Of a stretch of DNA of 64,000 nt, positions 1 to 10,476 are shown piece after piece; the stretch's first letter is position 1; the number at the start of each line of letters is the position of its first letter. The translations under genes were made by a program, and so were the position numbers. Source of the DNA: JAAYEA01 sp012689325 (GTDB lineage Bacteria > Chloroflexota > Anaerolineae > JAAYEA01). The notes under the pieces are model-generated. The model was not told the DNA's origin. It ran no database searches and was given only the letters and a program-made list of their open reading frames with translations. Location of the stretch: contig DAITVZ010000018.1 in NCBI GenBank assembly GCA_036841525.1, positions 1 to 64,000 of the forward strand. The letters run 5' to 3'.

Positions 1-1200
<1,200 letters not shown>

Positions 1201-1215
1201 CCGGCGGATACTAGC

Positions 1216-4122
1216 GTGAGCGGAGAGCGCGTGGACCAAATCTATCGCATCGAAGTGATCCCCCGGCCGGGGGAGGTGCCCGACGACTATCTCTTGGGCG
1301 ATATCGCGGCGTTGGGCATCGCGGGCGTGCAGCGCGTGGAGCGCTCGGAGCTCTATTTCCTCCGCGGCGATCTGGCCGAGGCGCAGCTCGCCCAGCTCTG
1401 CGGCGAGCTCTTGGCCGACCCCGTGGTGCAGACGGCGCGCTGGGGCCGGGCCGACGCGCCCATCCCCACGCCCGCTGGCGCGGTGCGCGTGGAGGTGGGC
1501 CTGCGGCAGGGCGTCACCGATAGCGTCGCCAGCAACCTGCTGGCCCGCGTCAAGCTGCTGGGGCTGGACGGGCTGGCCGCCGCCGCCTCGGCGCAGAGCT
1601 ACCTGCTGCGCGGCCGGCTGGACGAGGAGCAGGTGCACCTCATCGCGCGGCGGCTGCTGCACAACGAGGTGATCCAGCATTACCGCCTCGGCCAGCTCGA
1701 TTCCCACGTGGGCGAGGAGCCCCGGGCCGCCGCCGCCCGGCTGACCCAGGTCCCGCTCTCCCAGATGGACGAGGCGACCCTGCTGCGCACCTCCCGCGAG
1801 CGGCTGCTCTCCCTGGACCTGGCCGAGATGCGCGCCATCCAGGGCTACTTTGCCCGCGAGGGCCGCGAGCCCACCGACGTCGAGCTGGAGAGCCTGGCCC
1901 AGACCTGGTCCGAGCATTGCGTGCACAAGACCTTCAAGGGGATCGTCGAGTACACCGAGACGACGCCCCAGGGCGTCACCACCGAACGCATCGACAGCCT
2001 GATCAAGACCTACCTGGCGGCGGCCACCCGCGAGATCGAGGCGCCCTGGGTGCTTTCCGCTTTCGTGGACAACGCCGGCATCGTCGAGTTCACCCCGGAT
2101 TTCGAGGTCTCGTTCAAGGTGGAGACCCACAACCACCCCTCGGCGCTGGAGCCCTTCGGCGGCGCTAACACCGGCGTGGGCGGCGTGGTGCGCGACATCA
2201 TGGGCGTCTCGGCGCGGCCCATCGCCAATACCGATATCCTCTGCTTCGGCCCGCTGGACCTGCCCCTGGAGCAAGTCCCCTCCGGCGTGCTGCACCCCCG
2301 GCGCATCTATAATGGGGTGGTCGGCGGCGTGGAGGACTATGGCAACAAGATGGGCATCCCCACGGTGAACGGCGCCATCCTCTTCGAGCCGGGCTATACC
2401 GCCAACCCCCTGGTCTATTGCGGCTGCGTGGGCATCGCCCCGCGGGGCCGCCACCGCCGCCACGCCCGGCCGGGCGACCTGGTGGTGGTGCTGGGCGGGC
2501 GGACGGGCCGCGATGGCCTGCACGGCGCGACCTTTTCCTCCATCGAGCTGACCGACGAGACCGGCGAGGTCTCTGGCGGCGCGGTGCAGATCGGCAACCC
2601 CATCACCGAAAAGATGGTGCTGGACGCTATCCTGGTCGCCCGCGACGAGGGGCTCTATGACGCCATCACCGATTGCGGCGCCGGCGGCCTCTCCTCGGCG
2701 GTGAGCGAGATGGGCGAGGAGACCGGCGTCACCGTGCACCTGGAGCGGGTGCCGCTCAAATACCACGGCCTGCAACCCTGGGAGATTTGGCTCTCCGAGG
2801 CGCAGGAGCGCATGGTGCTGGGCGTCCCGCCGGAGCACGAGGCCCGCCTGCGGCGCATCTGCGAGGGCTATTCCGTCGAGATGACCGTCATCGGCGCCTT
2901 CCGCGACGACGGGCGGCTCCTCCTGTGGTACGAGGACCAGGTCGTCGCCGATCTGTCCATGGCCTTTTTGCACGGCGGCATCCCGCGCCGCCAGCTCAAG
3001 GCGGCCTGGACCGCCCCCGCGCCCGCGCCGGACCCGGCGGCCTCGTTCAGCGGCGCCGAGCTGGGCCAGCTCCTCCTGCGCATCCTGGCGCACCCCAATA
3101 TCCGCAGCAAAGAGGACGTGGTGCGCCGTTACGACCACGAGGTGCAGGGCGGCACGGTGATCAAGCCGTTCATCGGCCCCTCCAGTGCTGGCCCCTCGGA
3201 CGCGGCGGTGCTCAAGCCGCTGGAGGTCCCCGATTCCTGGCTGGGGCTGGCCCTGGGCTGCGGCTTTAACCCCGCCTATGGCGCCATCGACCCCTACGCC
3301 ATGGCCATCTCGGCCATCGACGAGGCGGTGCGCAACGTGGTCGCCGTCGGCGCCGACCCGGCGCAGATCTCCATCCTGGACAATTTCTGCTGGGGCAACC
3401 CGCTGCTGCCCGACCGCATGGGCGGCCTGGTGCGCGCCTGCAAGGGCTGCTACGACGGCGCGCGGCAATACGGGACGCCCTTTATCTCGGGCAAGGACAG
3501 CTTGAACAACGAATACACCGACCGCGCCACCGGCCAGCAGGTCGCCATCCCGCCCTCGCTGCTGATCTCAGCCATGGGGCTCGTGCCCGATGTGCGCCGG
3601 GCCTGCACCATGGACCTGAAAGCCTCGGGCGACATCCTCTACCTCCTGGGCGAGACGCGCCGGGAGCTGGCGGGGTCGTATTACCACCGCGTCGCGGGCC
3701 TGAGCGGCGGCGCCGTGCCGGGGATGGCGGAGGCGGGTCCGGCCACCGCCCGCGCCCTGCACCGCGCGATTGCCTCGGGACTCGTGCGCGCCTGCCACGA
3801 CTGCTCCGAAGGCGGGCTGGCGCTGGCCGCCGCCGAGATGGCGCTGGCCGGCGGGCTGGGCGCTGAGATCGCCCTGGATCGCCTGCCCGAGCTGCCCGCC
3901 GATGCGCTCCTCTTCTCCGAGTCCAACGGCCGCTACCTGGTGGAGGTCGCGCCGGAGCAGGCCGCCGCCTTTGAGGCGCTCCTGGCCGGGCTCCCCTGCG
4001 CGCGCCTGGGGCGGGTCACCGCGGCGGCGGAATTGGTGGTCAAGCAAGGGGCAACGCTCTTTGCCCTGCCCGTCGCCCAACTCGAGCGCGCCTGGCGCGG
4101 ACACCTGGAGGTGCAGCCATGA
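1216..4122 (+). CDS. purL: Phosphoribosylformylglycinamidine synthase, fused PurS-PurS-PurL
   Basis: ATP-dependent conversion of FGAR to FGAM using ammonia from PurQ. The protein has 968 residues, against roughly 740 for a stand-alone PurL. The extra N-terminus (about residues 8-160) reads as two consecutive PurS-like ferredoxin-fold units: IYRIEVIPRPGEVPDDYLLG to about residue 80, then VRVEVGLRQGVTDSVASNLL to about 160. The PurL body follows with WSEHCVHKTF, ETHNHPSALEPFGGANTG and the second AIR-synthetase-like half (SGKDSLNNEY). There is no separate purS in the operon, which fits the fusion. The start is GTG, 15 bases after guaB. The stop overlaps the purQ start (ATGA). Fused PurSL proteins are known, so this is an architecture of note rather than a new enzyme. 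Confidence 0.96.
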   Translation: MSGERVDQIYRIEVIPRPGEVPDDYLLGDIAALGIAGVQRVERSELYFLRGDLAEAQLAQLCGELLADPVVQTARWGRADAPIPTPAGAVRVEVGLRQGVTDSVASNLLARVKLLGLDGLAAAASAQSYLLRGRLDEEQVHLIARRLLHNEVIQHYRLGQLDSHVGEEPRAAAARLTQVPLSQMDEATLLRTSRERLLSLDLAEMRAIQGYFAREGREPTDVELESLAQTWSEHCVHKTFKGIVEYTETTPQGVTTERIDSLIKTYLAAATREIEAPWVLSAFVDNAGIVEFTPDFEVSFKVETHNHPSALEPFGGANTGVGGVVRDIMGVSARPIANTDILCFGPLDLPLEQVPSGVLHPRRIYNGVVGGVEDYGNKMGIPTVNGAILFEPGYTANPLVYCGCVGIAPRGRHRRHARPGDLVVVLGGRTGRDGLHGATFSSIELTDETGEVSGGAVQIGNPITEKMVLDAILVARDEGLYDAITDCGAGGLSSAVSEMGEETGVTVHLERVPLKYHGLQPWEIWLSEAQERMVLGVPPEHEARLRRICEGYSVEMTVIGAFRDDGRLLLWYEDQVVADLSMAFLHGGIPRRQLKAAWTAPAPAPDPAASFSGAELGQLLLRILAHPNIRSKEDVVRRYDHEVQGGTVIKPFIGPSSAGPSDAAVLKPLEVPDSWLGLALGCGFNPAYGAIDPYAMAISAIDEAVRNVVAVGADPAQISILDNFCWGNPLLPDRMGGLVRACKGCYDGARQYGTPFISGKDSLNNEYTDRATGQQVAIPPSLLISAMGLVPDVRRACTMDLKASGDILYLLGETRRELAGSYYHRVAGLSGGAVPGMAEAGPATARALHRAIASGLVRACHDCSEGGLALAAAEMALAGGLGAEIALDRLPELPADALLFSESNGRYLVEVAPEQAAAFEALLAGLPCARLGRVTAAAELVVKQGATLFALPVAQLERAWRGHLEVQP

Positions 4123-4934
4123 ACCAGCCGCGCGTGATGATCCTGCACGCCCCGGGCACCAATCGCGACCGCGAGGCCGCGCTGGCTTGCGAGGTGGCCG
4201 GCGGCGCCCCCGAGATCGTCCACATCAACCAGTTGATCGGCGGCGAGCGCGAGCTGGCCGCTTACCAGATGCTGGTGCTGCCCGGCGGCTTTTCCTACGG
4301 CGACGACCTGGGCGCGGGGCGGCTGTGGGCCAACGACCTCTATCACCGCTTCCGCCAGGCGCTGGACGCGTTCGTCGGCGCGGGCAAGCCCGTGATGGGC
4401 ATCTGCAATGGCTTCCAGGCGCTGGTCAAGGCCGGCTATCTCCCTGGCCCGGCGCCACGGCAGCGCGTCACCCTCACCTTTAACCGGCGGGGCCATTTCG
4501 AGTGCCGCTGGGTCCGCCTGCGCGCCACGAAGGGCCGGTGCCTGTTCACCCAGGGGCTGGACGAGGACATCCTCTGCCCCGTGGCCCACGGCGAGGGGCG
4601 GCTGGCCGTGCCCGACGCGGCGGCGCGACAGACCCTCTGGGCGGAGGGCTTGATCGCCATCCGCTACGTGGCGCCCGAGCGGGAGGCCGACGCGGCCAAC
4701 CTCGCCGCCACCGTGCCGGTGCGTCCGGAGGCGGGCTATCCCGCCAACCCCAACGGGGCGGTGGACGACATCGCCGGGCTCTGCAACGCGGCGGGGAACG
4801 TGTTGGGCCTCATGCCGCACCCGGAGGACCACCTCTACGCCTATCAGCACCCGCGCTGGACCCGCGGCGAGCGCGGCGGCCTGGGCCTGCCGCTGTTCGT
4901 GAACGGGGTGCGCGCCGCGCGGGCCTTTGCCTAG
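4119..4934 (+). CDS. purQ: Phosphoribosylformylglycinamidine synthase, glutaminase subunit
   Basis: Class I glutamine amidotransferase that supplies ammonia to PurL. It has 271 residues, somewhat longer than the 220-230 of Bacillus PurQ. The oxyanion region LPGGFSYGDDLGAG is followed by the nucleophile Cys96 in GICNGFQ, and the His-Glu pair lies in LMPHPEDH near the C-terminus. The start codon shares bases with the purL stop (ATGA), implying translational coupling. About 70 bases of non-coding sequence with a palindromic repeat separate it from purB. Confidence 0.96.
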   Translation: MNQPRVMILHAPGTNRDREAALACEVAGGAPEIVHINQLIGGERELAAYQMLVLPGGFSYGDDLGAGRLWANDLYHRFRQALDAFVGAGKPVMGICNGFQALVKAGYLPGPAPRQRVTLTFNRRGHFECRWVRLRATKGRCLFTQGLDEDILCPVAHGEGRLAVPDAAARQTLWAEGLIAIRYVAPEREADAANLAATVPVRPEAGYPANPNGAVDDIAGLCNAAGNVLGLMPHPEDHLYAYQHPRWTRGERGGLGLPLFVNGVRAARAFA

Positions 4935-4945
4935 AGACCGAGCTG

Positions 4946-4985
4946 GCGCAAGTTTGTAGTGCGCGATTCATCGCGCTCCTAGCGC
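4946..4985 (+). repeat. REP-like palindromic intergenic repeat, copy 1
   Basis: The gap between purQ and purB holds GCGCGA-TTCA-TCGCGC (4961-4976), a perfect 6-bp stem with a 4-base loop. It is preceded by GCGCAAGTTTGTAGT. The same flank plus stem recurs, with small changes, twice near 30,270-30,360. Sharing both the stem and the flank argues for a dispersed element rather than a chance GC-rich hairpin. Confidence 0.6.
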
Positions 4986-5006
4986 TCCTATAGCAGGGAA
5001 TGCATA

Positions 5007-6407
5007 ATGACGGAATACACGCACGACACCTTTATCTCGCCCTTTACCTGGCGCTATGGCAGCGACGAGATGCGGCGCCTCTGGTCCGAGGTCCAAAAGC
5101 GGCGGCTCTGGCGGCGCATCTGGGTGGCGCTGGCCACGGTCCAGGCGGAGGCCGGGCTGGTCTCGCCGGAGCAGGTGGCTGACCTGGCCGCCCACCAGGA
5201 CCAGGTGAATTGGGAGCGCGCCCAGCAGATCGAGGCCGAGCTGCGCCACGACCTGATGGCCGAGGTCCGCGCCTACGCCGAGCAGTGCCCGGTGGGCGGC
5301 GGCATCATCCACTTGGGCGCGACCAGCATGGACGTGGAGGACAACGCCGACGCCCTGCGGCTGCGCGATAGCCTGCGGCTGGTCCGCCAGCGCCTCGCCG
5401 CCGTGCTGCTGGCCCTGGCCGAGCGGATCGAGCAAGAGGCGGGCACGGTGATGATGGCCTACACCCACTTGCAGCCCGCCGAGCCGACCACCCTGGGCTA
5501 CCGGTTGGCCCAATACGCCCAGGATTTCCTGGAGGATCTGCAGGCGCTGGACCTGACCCTCTCGCTGGTGCGTGGCAAGGGCTTCAAGGGGGCGGTGGGG
5601 ACCTCCGCGTCCTACGCGCATCTCTTGGAGGGGCGCGGCCTCTCCCCGCGGCAGATGGAGGAGCGGGTCATGGCGCTGCTGGGCCTGGGCGCCTATCCCG
5701 TGAGCACGCAGACGTACCCTCGCAAGCTGGATTTCCAGGCGCTGAACGCCCTGGCGGGGATCGCCCAATCGGCCTACAAGTTTGCGCTGGACCTCCGGCT
5801 GCTACAATCGCCGGTCTTTGGCGAGCTGGCCGAGCCGTTCGGCCGCAGCCAGGTGGGCTCGTCGGCCATGCCCTTCAAGCGCAACCCGATCACCTCGGAG
5901 AGCATCTGCTCGCTGGCCCGTTACGTGGCCGAGCTGCCCCGCGTCGCCTGGGATAACGCCGCCTATTCGGCGCTGGAGCGCACGCTGGACGATTCGGCGA
6001 ACCGCCGCGTGGCCTTGCCGGAGGGCTTTATGGCGGTGGACGACATCCTCATCCGCCTGGAGCGGGTGATCAAGGGGCTGCGCGTGGGTCGCGAGGCGAT
6101 CCAGGCCAAGCTGGAGACCTATGGCCCCTTCGCCGCCACCGAGCCGCTGCTCATGTCCCTGGCCCGGGCGGGGGCCGACCGCCAAGAGATGCACGAGCGC
6201 ATCCGCGAGGCGAGCATGACGGCCTGGGCGGCGATCCAGCGCGGCGAGGCCAACCCGCTGGCCGACCTCCTGGCGGCGGACCCGCGCGTGCTGGCCTATT
6301 TGGCCCCGGCGCAGGTGCGCGAGGTGCTGGCCCAGGGCGCGGGCGTCGGCGACGCGCCGGAGCGCGCGCTGGCGTTGGCGCAGCGCCTCCGCCAGGCTGT
6401 GGCATAG
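5007..6407 (+). CDS. purB: Adenylosuccinate lyase
   Basis: Cleaves SAICAR to AICAR plus fumarate, and adenylosuccinate to AMP plus fumarate. It has 466 residues, normal for the family. The family signature GSSAMPFKRNPI, with the flexible catalytic loop Ser, lies at about residues 287-298. The HLGATSMDVEDNA helix start and the TYPRKLDFQ segment also fit. ATG at 5007 has AGGGA upstream. Its place between purQ and purC gives the SAICAR role directly; the AMP role is family knowledge. Confidence 0.97.
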   Translation: MTEYTHDTFISPFTWRYGSDEMRRLWSEVQKRRLWRRIWVALATVQAEAGLVSPEQVADLAAHQDQVNWERAQQIEAELRHDLMAEVRAYAEQCPVGGGIIHLGATSMDVEDNADALRLRDSLRLVRQRLAAVLLALAERIEQEAGTVMMAYTHLQPAEPTTLGYRLAQYAQDFLEDLQALDLTLSLVRGKGFKGAVGTSASYAHLLEGRGLSPRQMEERVMALLGLGAYPVSTQTYPRKLDFQALNALAGIAQSAYKFALDLRLLQSPVFGELAEPFGRSQVGSSAMPFKRNPITSESICSLARYVAELPRVAWDNAAYSALERTLDDSANRRVALPEGFMAVDDILIRLERVIKGLRVGREAIQAKLETYGPFAATEPLLMSLARAGADRQEMHERIREASMTAWAAIQRGEANPLADLLAADPRVLAYLAPAQVREVLAQGAGVGDAPERALALAQRLRQAVA

Positions 6408-6470
6408 CTACAACGAGATCCAGCCGGTCTTGATGGTATCGAGTCCGAAAGAGAGAAGGGAGGTTGCCGC

Positions 6471-7241
6471 ATGACCAAGTATGGGGCGAAACTGGCCGAG
6501 GGCAAGACCAAGATCATCTATGCTCATCCCGCTGACCCGACGCTCATCTATATGGTCCACAAGGACGGGCTGACCGCCGGGGACGGGGCGCGGCGCAACA
6601 CCTTGCCGGGCAAGGGCAAGATCGCCTGCCGCACCACCTCCAACGTCTTTGCCCTGCTGGAGCGGGAGGGCGTGGCCACCCACTACCTGGACCGCGTCGA
6701 GGAGCACGTCAACGTGGTCAAGGGCTGCGCCATGATCCCCCTGGAGGTGGTCATGCGCCGCATCGCCACCGGCTCCTACATCCGGCGCAACCCGCAGGTG
6801 GCCGAGGGCACCCGCTTTGACCCCGTGCTGGTGGAGACCTTTCTCAAGGACGATGCGCGGCACGACCCCTTGATCGACGACGCCGGGATCGTGGCGCAGG
6901 GCCTGGCCACCCAGGCCGAGGTTGACTATTTGCGCGAGGCCGGGCGCCGCGTCTTTGGCATCCTGGAGCGGGCCTGGGCCAAGCTGGGCGTGACCCTGGT
7001 GGATTGCAAGATCGAGTTCGGCCGGACCCAGGCCGATGGGCAGCTCGTGGTGGCCGACGTCATCGATAACGACTCCTGGCGGCTCTGGCCCGCCGGCGAC
7101 AAGTCCCGCATGCTCGATAAGCAGATCTATCGCAACATGACCGAAGTGACCGACGAGCGGCTGGCGGCGCTGTTGGCCAAGTACGCCCAGGTGGCCGACC
7201 TGACCGACCAGTTCTCGCAGCCGGATCGGGAGGCCAGATGA
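6471..7241 (+). CDS. purC: SAICAR synthetase, animal PAICS-like subtype
   Basis: Joins CAIR and aspartate with ATP to give SAICAR. It has 256 residues, with the N-terminal ATP-binding stretch LAEGKTKIIY, the central MIPLEVVMRRIATGSYIRRN, and ADVIDNDSWRLWPAGD near the C-terminus. These last two blocks resemble the SAICAR synthetase half of animal PAICS more than typical Bacillus or E. coli PurC. The gene is followed with a 4-base overlap by purE, the same order as the PAICS fusion. The ribosome site GGGAGG lies 7 bases before ATG. Confidence 0.95.
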   Translation: MTKYGAKLAEGKTKIIYAHPADPTLIYMVHKDGLTAGDGARRNTLPGKGKIACRTTSNVFALLEREGVATHYLDRVEEHVNVVKGCAMIPLEVVMRRIATGSYIRRNPQVAEGTRFDPVLVETFLKDDARHDPLIDDAGIVAQGLATQAEVDYLREAGRRVFGILERAWAKLGVTLVDCKIEFGRTQADGQLVVADVIDNDSWRLWPAGDKSRMLDKQIYRNMTEVTDERLAALLAKYAQVADLTDQFSQPDREAR

Positions 7242-7714
7242 CCGGGCACGTCGTGATCGTGATGGGCTCCAAGGGCGATCTGGACCACGCGAACAAGATC
7301 GCTGCCCAACTGGCCGCCTGGGAGATCCCCAGCACCCTGCGGGTGGCCTCGGCGCACAAGAGCGTCCGGCACCTGCTGGACCTGCTGGACCTATATAACC
7401 GCGGGGGCGAGCGCATCGTCTTTATCACCGTGGCTGGGCGCTCCAACGCCTTGAGCGGCATGGTGGACGCCAACTCGCCCTGGCCGGTGATCGCTTGCCC
7501 GCCCGTCTCGTCGGCTTTTGGCGGGGCGGATATCTATTCTTCGTTGCGCATGCCCAGCGGCGTGGCGCCGCTGGTGGTCCTCGAGCCCGAGGGCGCCGCG
7601 CTGGCCGCCGCCAAAATCCTGGCCGTGGGCGATCCCGCGCTGCGCGCCAAACTCGCGGCTTTTCAGGGCCAGATGGCCGCGTCCATCGTCGAGGCGGACC
7701 AGAGCCTCGGCTAG
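7238..7714 (+). CDS. purE: AIR carboxylase, class II PurE
   Basis: Carboxylation of AIR to CAIR. It has 158 residues. The motifs are MGSKGDLDHANKIA, RVASAHKSVRHLLDL, FITVAGRSNALSGMV and the CPPVSSAFGGADIYSSLRMP block. Class I bacterial PurE (N5-CAIR mutase) has SAHR and a GGAAHLPGM loop. The SAHK and AGRSN forms seen here are those of class II enzymes such as the PAICS C-terminal domain, which use CO2 directly. No purK is visible, which agrees. It overlaps purC by ATGA. Class assignment is from recalled motifs, not from an alignment. Confidence 0.92.
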   Translation: MTGHVVIVMGSKGDLDHANKIAAQLAAWEIPSTLRVASAHKSVRHLLDLLDLYNRGGERIVFITVAGRSNALSGMVDANSPWPVIACPPVSSAFGGADIYSSLRMPSGVAPLVVLEPEGAALAAAKILAVGDPALRAKLAAFQGQMAASIVEADQSLG

Positions 7715-7744
7715 CGGCTGGCCCCGTATTCTGGAGAGATGAGC

Positions 7745-9178
7745 ATGATCGATTCATTGGAGCATGACGGCGACCGACAGTCGGAGGCCTGCGGCGTGTT
7801 CGGCATCTACGCCCCAGGCGAGGCGGTCGCCCGCATCACCTTTTTCGGCCTTTATGCCCTGCAACACCGCGGCCAGGAGAGCGCCGGCATCGCCGTCTCG
7901 GATGGCCGCCATGCCTATGTGCACAAAGAGATGGGGTTGGTCTCCCAGGTGTTCAACGAGGACAACCTGCGCCCCCTGCAAGGCGATATCGCCATCGGGC
8001 ACGTGCGCTATTCCACCGCCGACTCGTCGCGGCGGGTGAGCGCGCAGCCCTTCCTGCTGGAATCGGCGCTGGGGCCCATCGCCCTGGCGCACAACGGCAA
8101 CCTGGTGAACACCGAAGACCTCCGCCAAGAGCTCTTTACCCGCGGCGTGGGCCTCACCTCCTACTGCGACACCGAGGTGATGATCCAGATGCTGGCGGGG
8201 GCGCGCGGCGACACCTGGCTCGACCGCATCCGCCACATGATGAGCAAGGCGCTGGGCGCCTATTCCCTCACCATCCTCACCCGCGACGCCCTTTTTGCCG
8301 CCCGCGACCCCTGGGGCTTTCGTCCCCTGGCCATGGGCAAGCTCAACGGCGGCTGGGTGGTGGCCTCGGAGAGCTGCGCGCTGCACACCGTGGGCGCGCA
8401 CGACATCCAGGAGATCCCCGCCGGCAAGATCGTCATGATCGACGGCGACGGCGCGCGGATCGTCGATGGCGTGCCGCCCGCCCGGCCGCACCTCTGCGTC
8501 TTTGAGTACATTTATTTCGCCCGCCCCGATAGCCTCATCGGCGGCCAGTTGGTCCACGAGGTCCGGCAGGCGCTGGGCCGGGAGCTGGCCCGGGAGCACG
8601 CCGTGGACGCCGATCTGGTCATCTCGATCCCCGACTCGGCCACCGCGGCGGCCATCGGCTATGCCCACGAGGCCGGCATCCCCTACGGCGAGGGACTGAT
8701 CAAGAACCGCTACATCGGGCGCACCTTCATCCAGCCCGACGACCGCCTGCGCAAGGCGGGCATCGCCCTCAAGTTCAACCCGCTGCCCGAGATCTTGAAG
8801 GGCAAGCGCGTGGTGGTGGTGGACGATTCCATCGTGCGCGGCAACACCAGCCGCCCCATCGCCGAGCTGCTGCGGCGGGCGGGCGCCGCCGAGATCCACA
8901 TGCGCATCTCCTCGCCGCCCATCAAACACCCCTGCTTTATGGGCGTGGACATGGCGACCTATGACGAGTTGATCGCCCACCACCTCAGCGTGCAAGAGAT
9001 CGAGCGGCGGCTGGGCGTGGACAGCCTCGGTTACCTGAGCCTGGAAGGGCTGGACCGCGCCTGCAAGGATTTGGAGGGCCGCTGCTGCTCCTCCTGCTTT
9101 ACCGGCGACTATCTCTTTGAGCAAAAGGCCGGGGGGTTCATCGCGCGGGAGGAACAGCGGCGCTTTTGCGTCGGGTAA
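7745..9178 (+). CDS. purF: Amidophosphoribosyltransferase
   Basis: First committed step of purine synthesis: PRPP plus glutamine to phosphoribosylamine. The N-terminal nucleophile is the Cys in SEACGVFGIY, residue 16 from this start, so a short propeptide must be removed as in Bacillus PurF. The Cys residues at LCVFEY, HPCFMG and in CKDLEGRCCSSC match the [4Fe-4S] ligands of the Bacillus-type enzyme. The PRPP loop is VVVVDDSIVRGNT. ATG at 7745 was chosen because GGAGAG ends 6 bases before it; the in-frame ATG at 7739 would sit directly on that site. Confidence 0.96.
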   Translation: MIDSLEHDGDRQSEACGVFGIYAPGEAVARITFFGLYALQHRGQESAGIAVSDGRHAYVHKEMGLVSQVFNEDNLRPLQGDIAIGHVRYSTADSSRRVSAQPFLLESALGPIALAHNGNLVNTEDLRQELFTRGVGLTSYCDTEVMIQMLAGARGDTWLDRIRHMMSKALGAYSLTILTRDALFAARDPWGFRPLAMGKLNGGWVVASESCALHTVGAHDIQEIPAGKIVMIDGDGARIVDGVPPARPHLCVFEYIYFARPDSLIGGQLVHEVRQALGRELAREHAVDADLVISIPDSATAAAIGYAHEAGIPYGEGLIKNRYIGRTFIQPDDRLRKAGIALKFNPLPEILKGKRVVVVDDSIVRGNTSRPIAELLRRAGAAEIHMRISSPPIKHPCFMGVDMATYDELIAHHLSVQEIERRLGVDSLGYLSLEGLDRACKDLEGRCCSSCFTGDYLFEQKAGGFIAREEQRRFCVG

Positions 9179-9189
9179 AGGGGGGGCGC

Positions 9190-10476
9190 GTGAAAGTACT
9201 GGTGGTCGGTTCCGGGGGGCGGGAGCACGCCCTGGTCTGGGCGCTGAGCCGCTCCCCGCAGGTGAAGGAGCTCTATATTGCGCCGGGGAACGGCGGCACC
9301 GGCGGCCTGGCAACCAACGTCCCCATCCCCGCCGAGGACGTCGCCGCGCTGGTCGACTATGCGGCGGCGGGGCGCTTCGATATGGTGGTGGTGGGGCCGG
9401 AGGCGCCCATCGCCCTGGGACTGACCGACCTGCTGCAAGCCAAGGGGCTGCGCGTCTTTGCGCCCAGCGCGGCGGCGGGGCAGCTCGAGTCCTCCAAGGC
9501 GTTCAGCAAGGACTTTATGCGCCGCTACGCCATCCCCACCGCCGCCTATGCCACGTTCGCTGACCACGCGGCGGCGGCGCGTTACCTGGAGGCCCACCCC
9601 GCGCCCATCGTGGTCAAGGCCAGCGGGCTGGCCGCGGGCAAGGGGGCCATCGTCTGCCAGACCGACGCCGAGGCCCAGGCGGCGCTGCGCCAGATCATGG
9701 TGGAGCGCGCCTTTGGCTCAGCGGGCGACCAGGTGGTGATCGAGGAGTACCTGAGCGGCCAGGAGGTCACCGTCCTGGCCTTTGCCGATGGCCGCACCGT
9801 CAAGCCGATGCTCCTCGCCCAGGACCACAAGGCCGCCTATGATGGCGACCGCGGCCCCAACACCGGCGGCATGGGCTGCTACGCCCCCGCCTCGGTCCTG
9901 GATGACGCCCTGTTGCGGCAGGTGGTGGCGCGCGTCTTGCAGCCCGCCGTGGACGGCCTGGCCGAGCTGGGCGCGCCCTACGTGGGCGTCCTTTATGCCG
10001 GGCTGATGGTCTCCGGCGGCGATTTCCGCACGCTCGAGTTCAACTGCCGCTTCGGCGACCCGGAGGCGCAGGCGATCCTGCCGCTGTTGCGCACTGACCT
10101 GGTGGACGTCATGAACGCCTGCATCGATGGGCGGCTGGACCAGGTCGCGCTAGAGTGGGCGGCGGGCTCGTGCGCCTGCGTGGTGATGGCCTCCGGCGGC
10201 TATCCGGGCGACTATGCCCGCGGCTTCGAGATCGCGGGACTGGACGAGGCGGCCAAGCTGCCGGACACGGTGGTCTTTCACGCGGGGACCCGGCGCGACG
10301 GCGGGCGCGTGCTCACCGCCGGCGGGCGGGTGTTGGGCGTCACCTCCTGGGCCGGCGGCCTGCCCGAGGCGCTCCGCCGCGCCTATGCCGCCGTGGAGCG
10401 CATCCATTGGGACGGGGCCATCTATCGCCGGGATATCGGGGCCAAAGGGCTGCGGGCCGGCAAGGAGGCAGCATGA
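9190..10476 (+). CDS. purD: Phosphoribosylamine-glycine ligase (GAR synthetase)
   Basis: ATP-grasp ligase joining phosphoribosylamine and glycine. It has 428 residues from GTG at 9190, which gives the usual start KVLVVGSGGREHALVW. An in-frame TTG at 9166 would overlap purF and add an unlikely basic extension. The ATP-grasp lysine region VVKASGLAAGKGAIV and the FNCRFGDPEAQAILPLL metal-binding block are present. A G-rich AAAGGGGGG precedes the start. The stop overlaps purM by ATGA. Confidence 0.95.
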   Translation: MKVLVVGSGGREHALVWALSRSPQVKELYIAPGNGGTGGLATNVPIPAEDVAALVDYAAAGRFDMVVVGPEAPIALGLTDLLQAKGLRVFAPSAAAGQLESSKAFSKDFMRRYAIPTAAYATFADHAAAARYLEAHPAPIVVKASGLAAGKGAIVCQTDAEAQAALRQIMVERAFGSAGDQVVIEEYLSGQEVTVLAFADGRTVKPMLLAQDHKAAYDGDRGPNTGGMGCYAPASVLDDALLRQVVARVLQPAVDGLAELGAPYVGVLYAGLMVSGGDFRTLEFNCRFGDPEAQAILPLLRTDLVDVMNACIDGRLDQVALEWAAGSCACVVMASGGYPGDYARGFEIAGLDEAAKLPDTVVFHAGTRRDGGRVLTAGGRVLGVTSWAGGLPEALRRAYAAVERIHWDGAIYRRDIGAKGLRAGKEAA

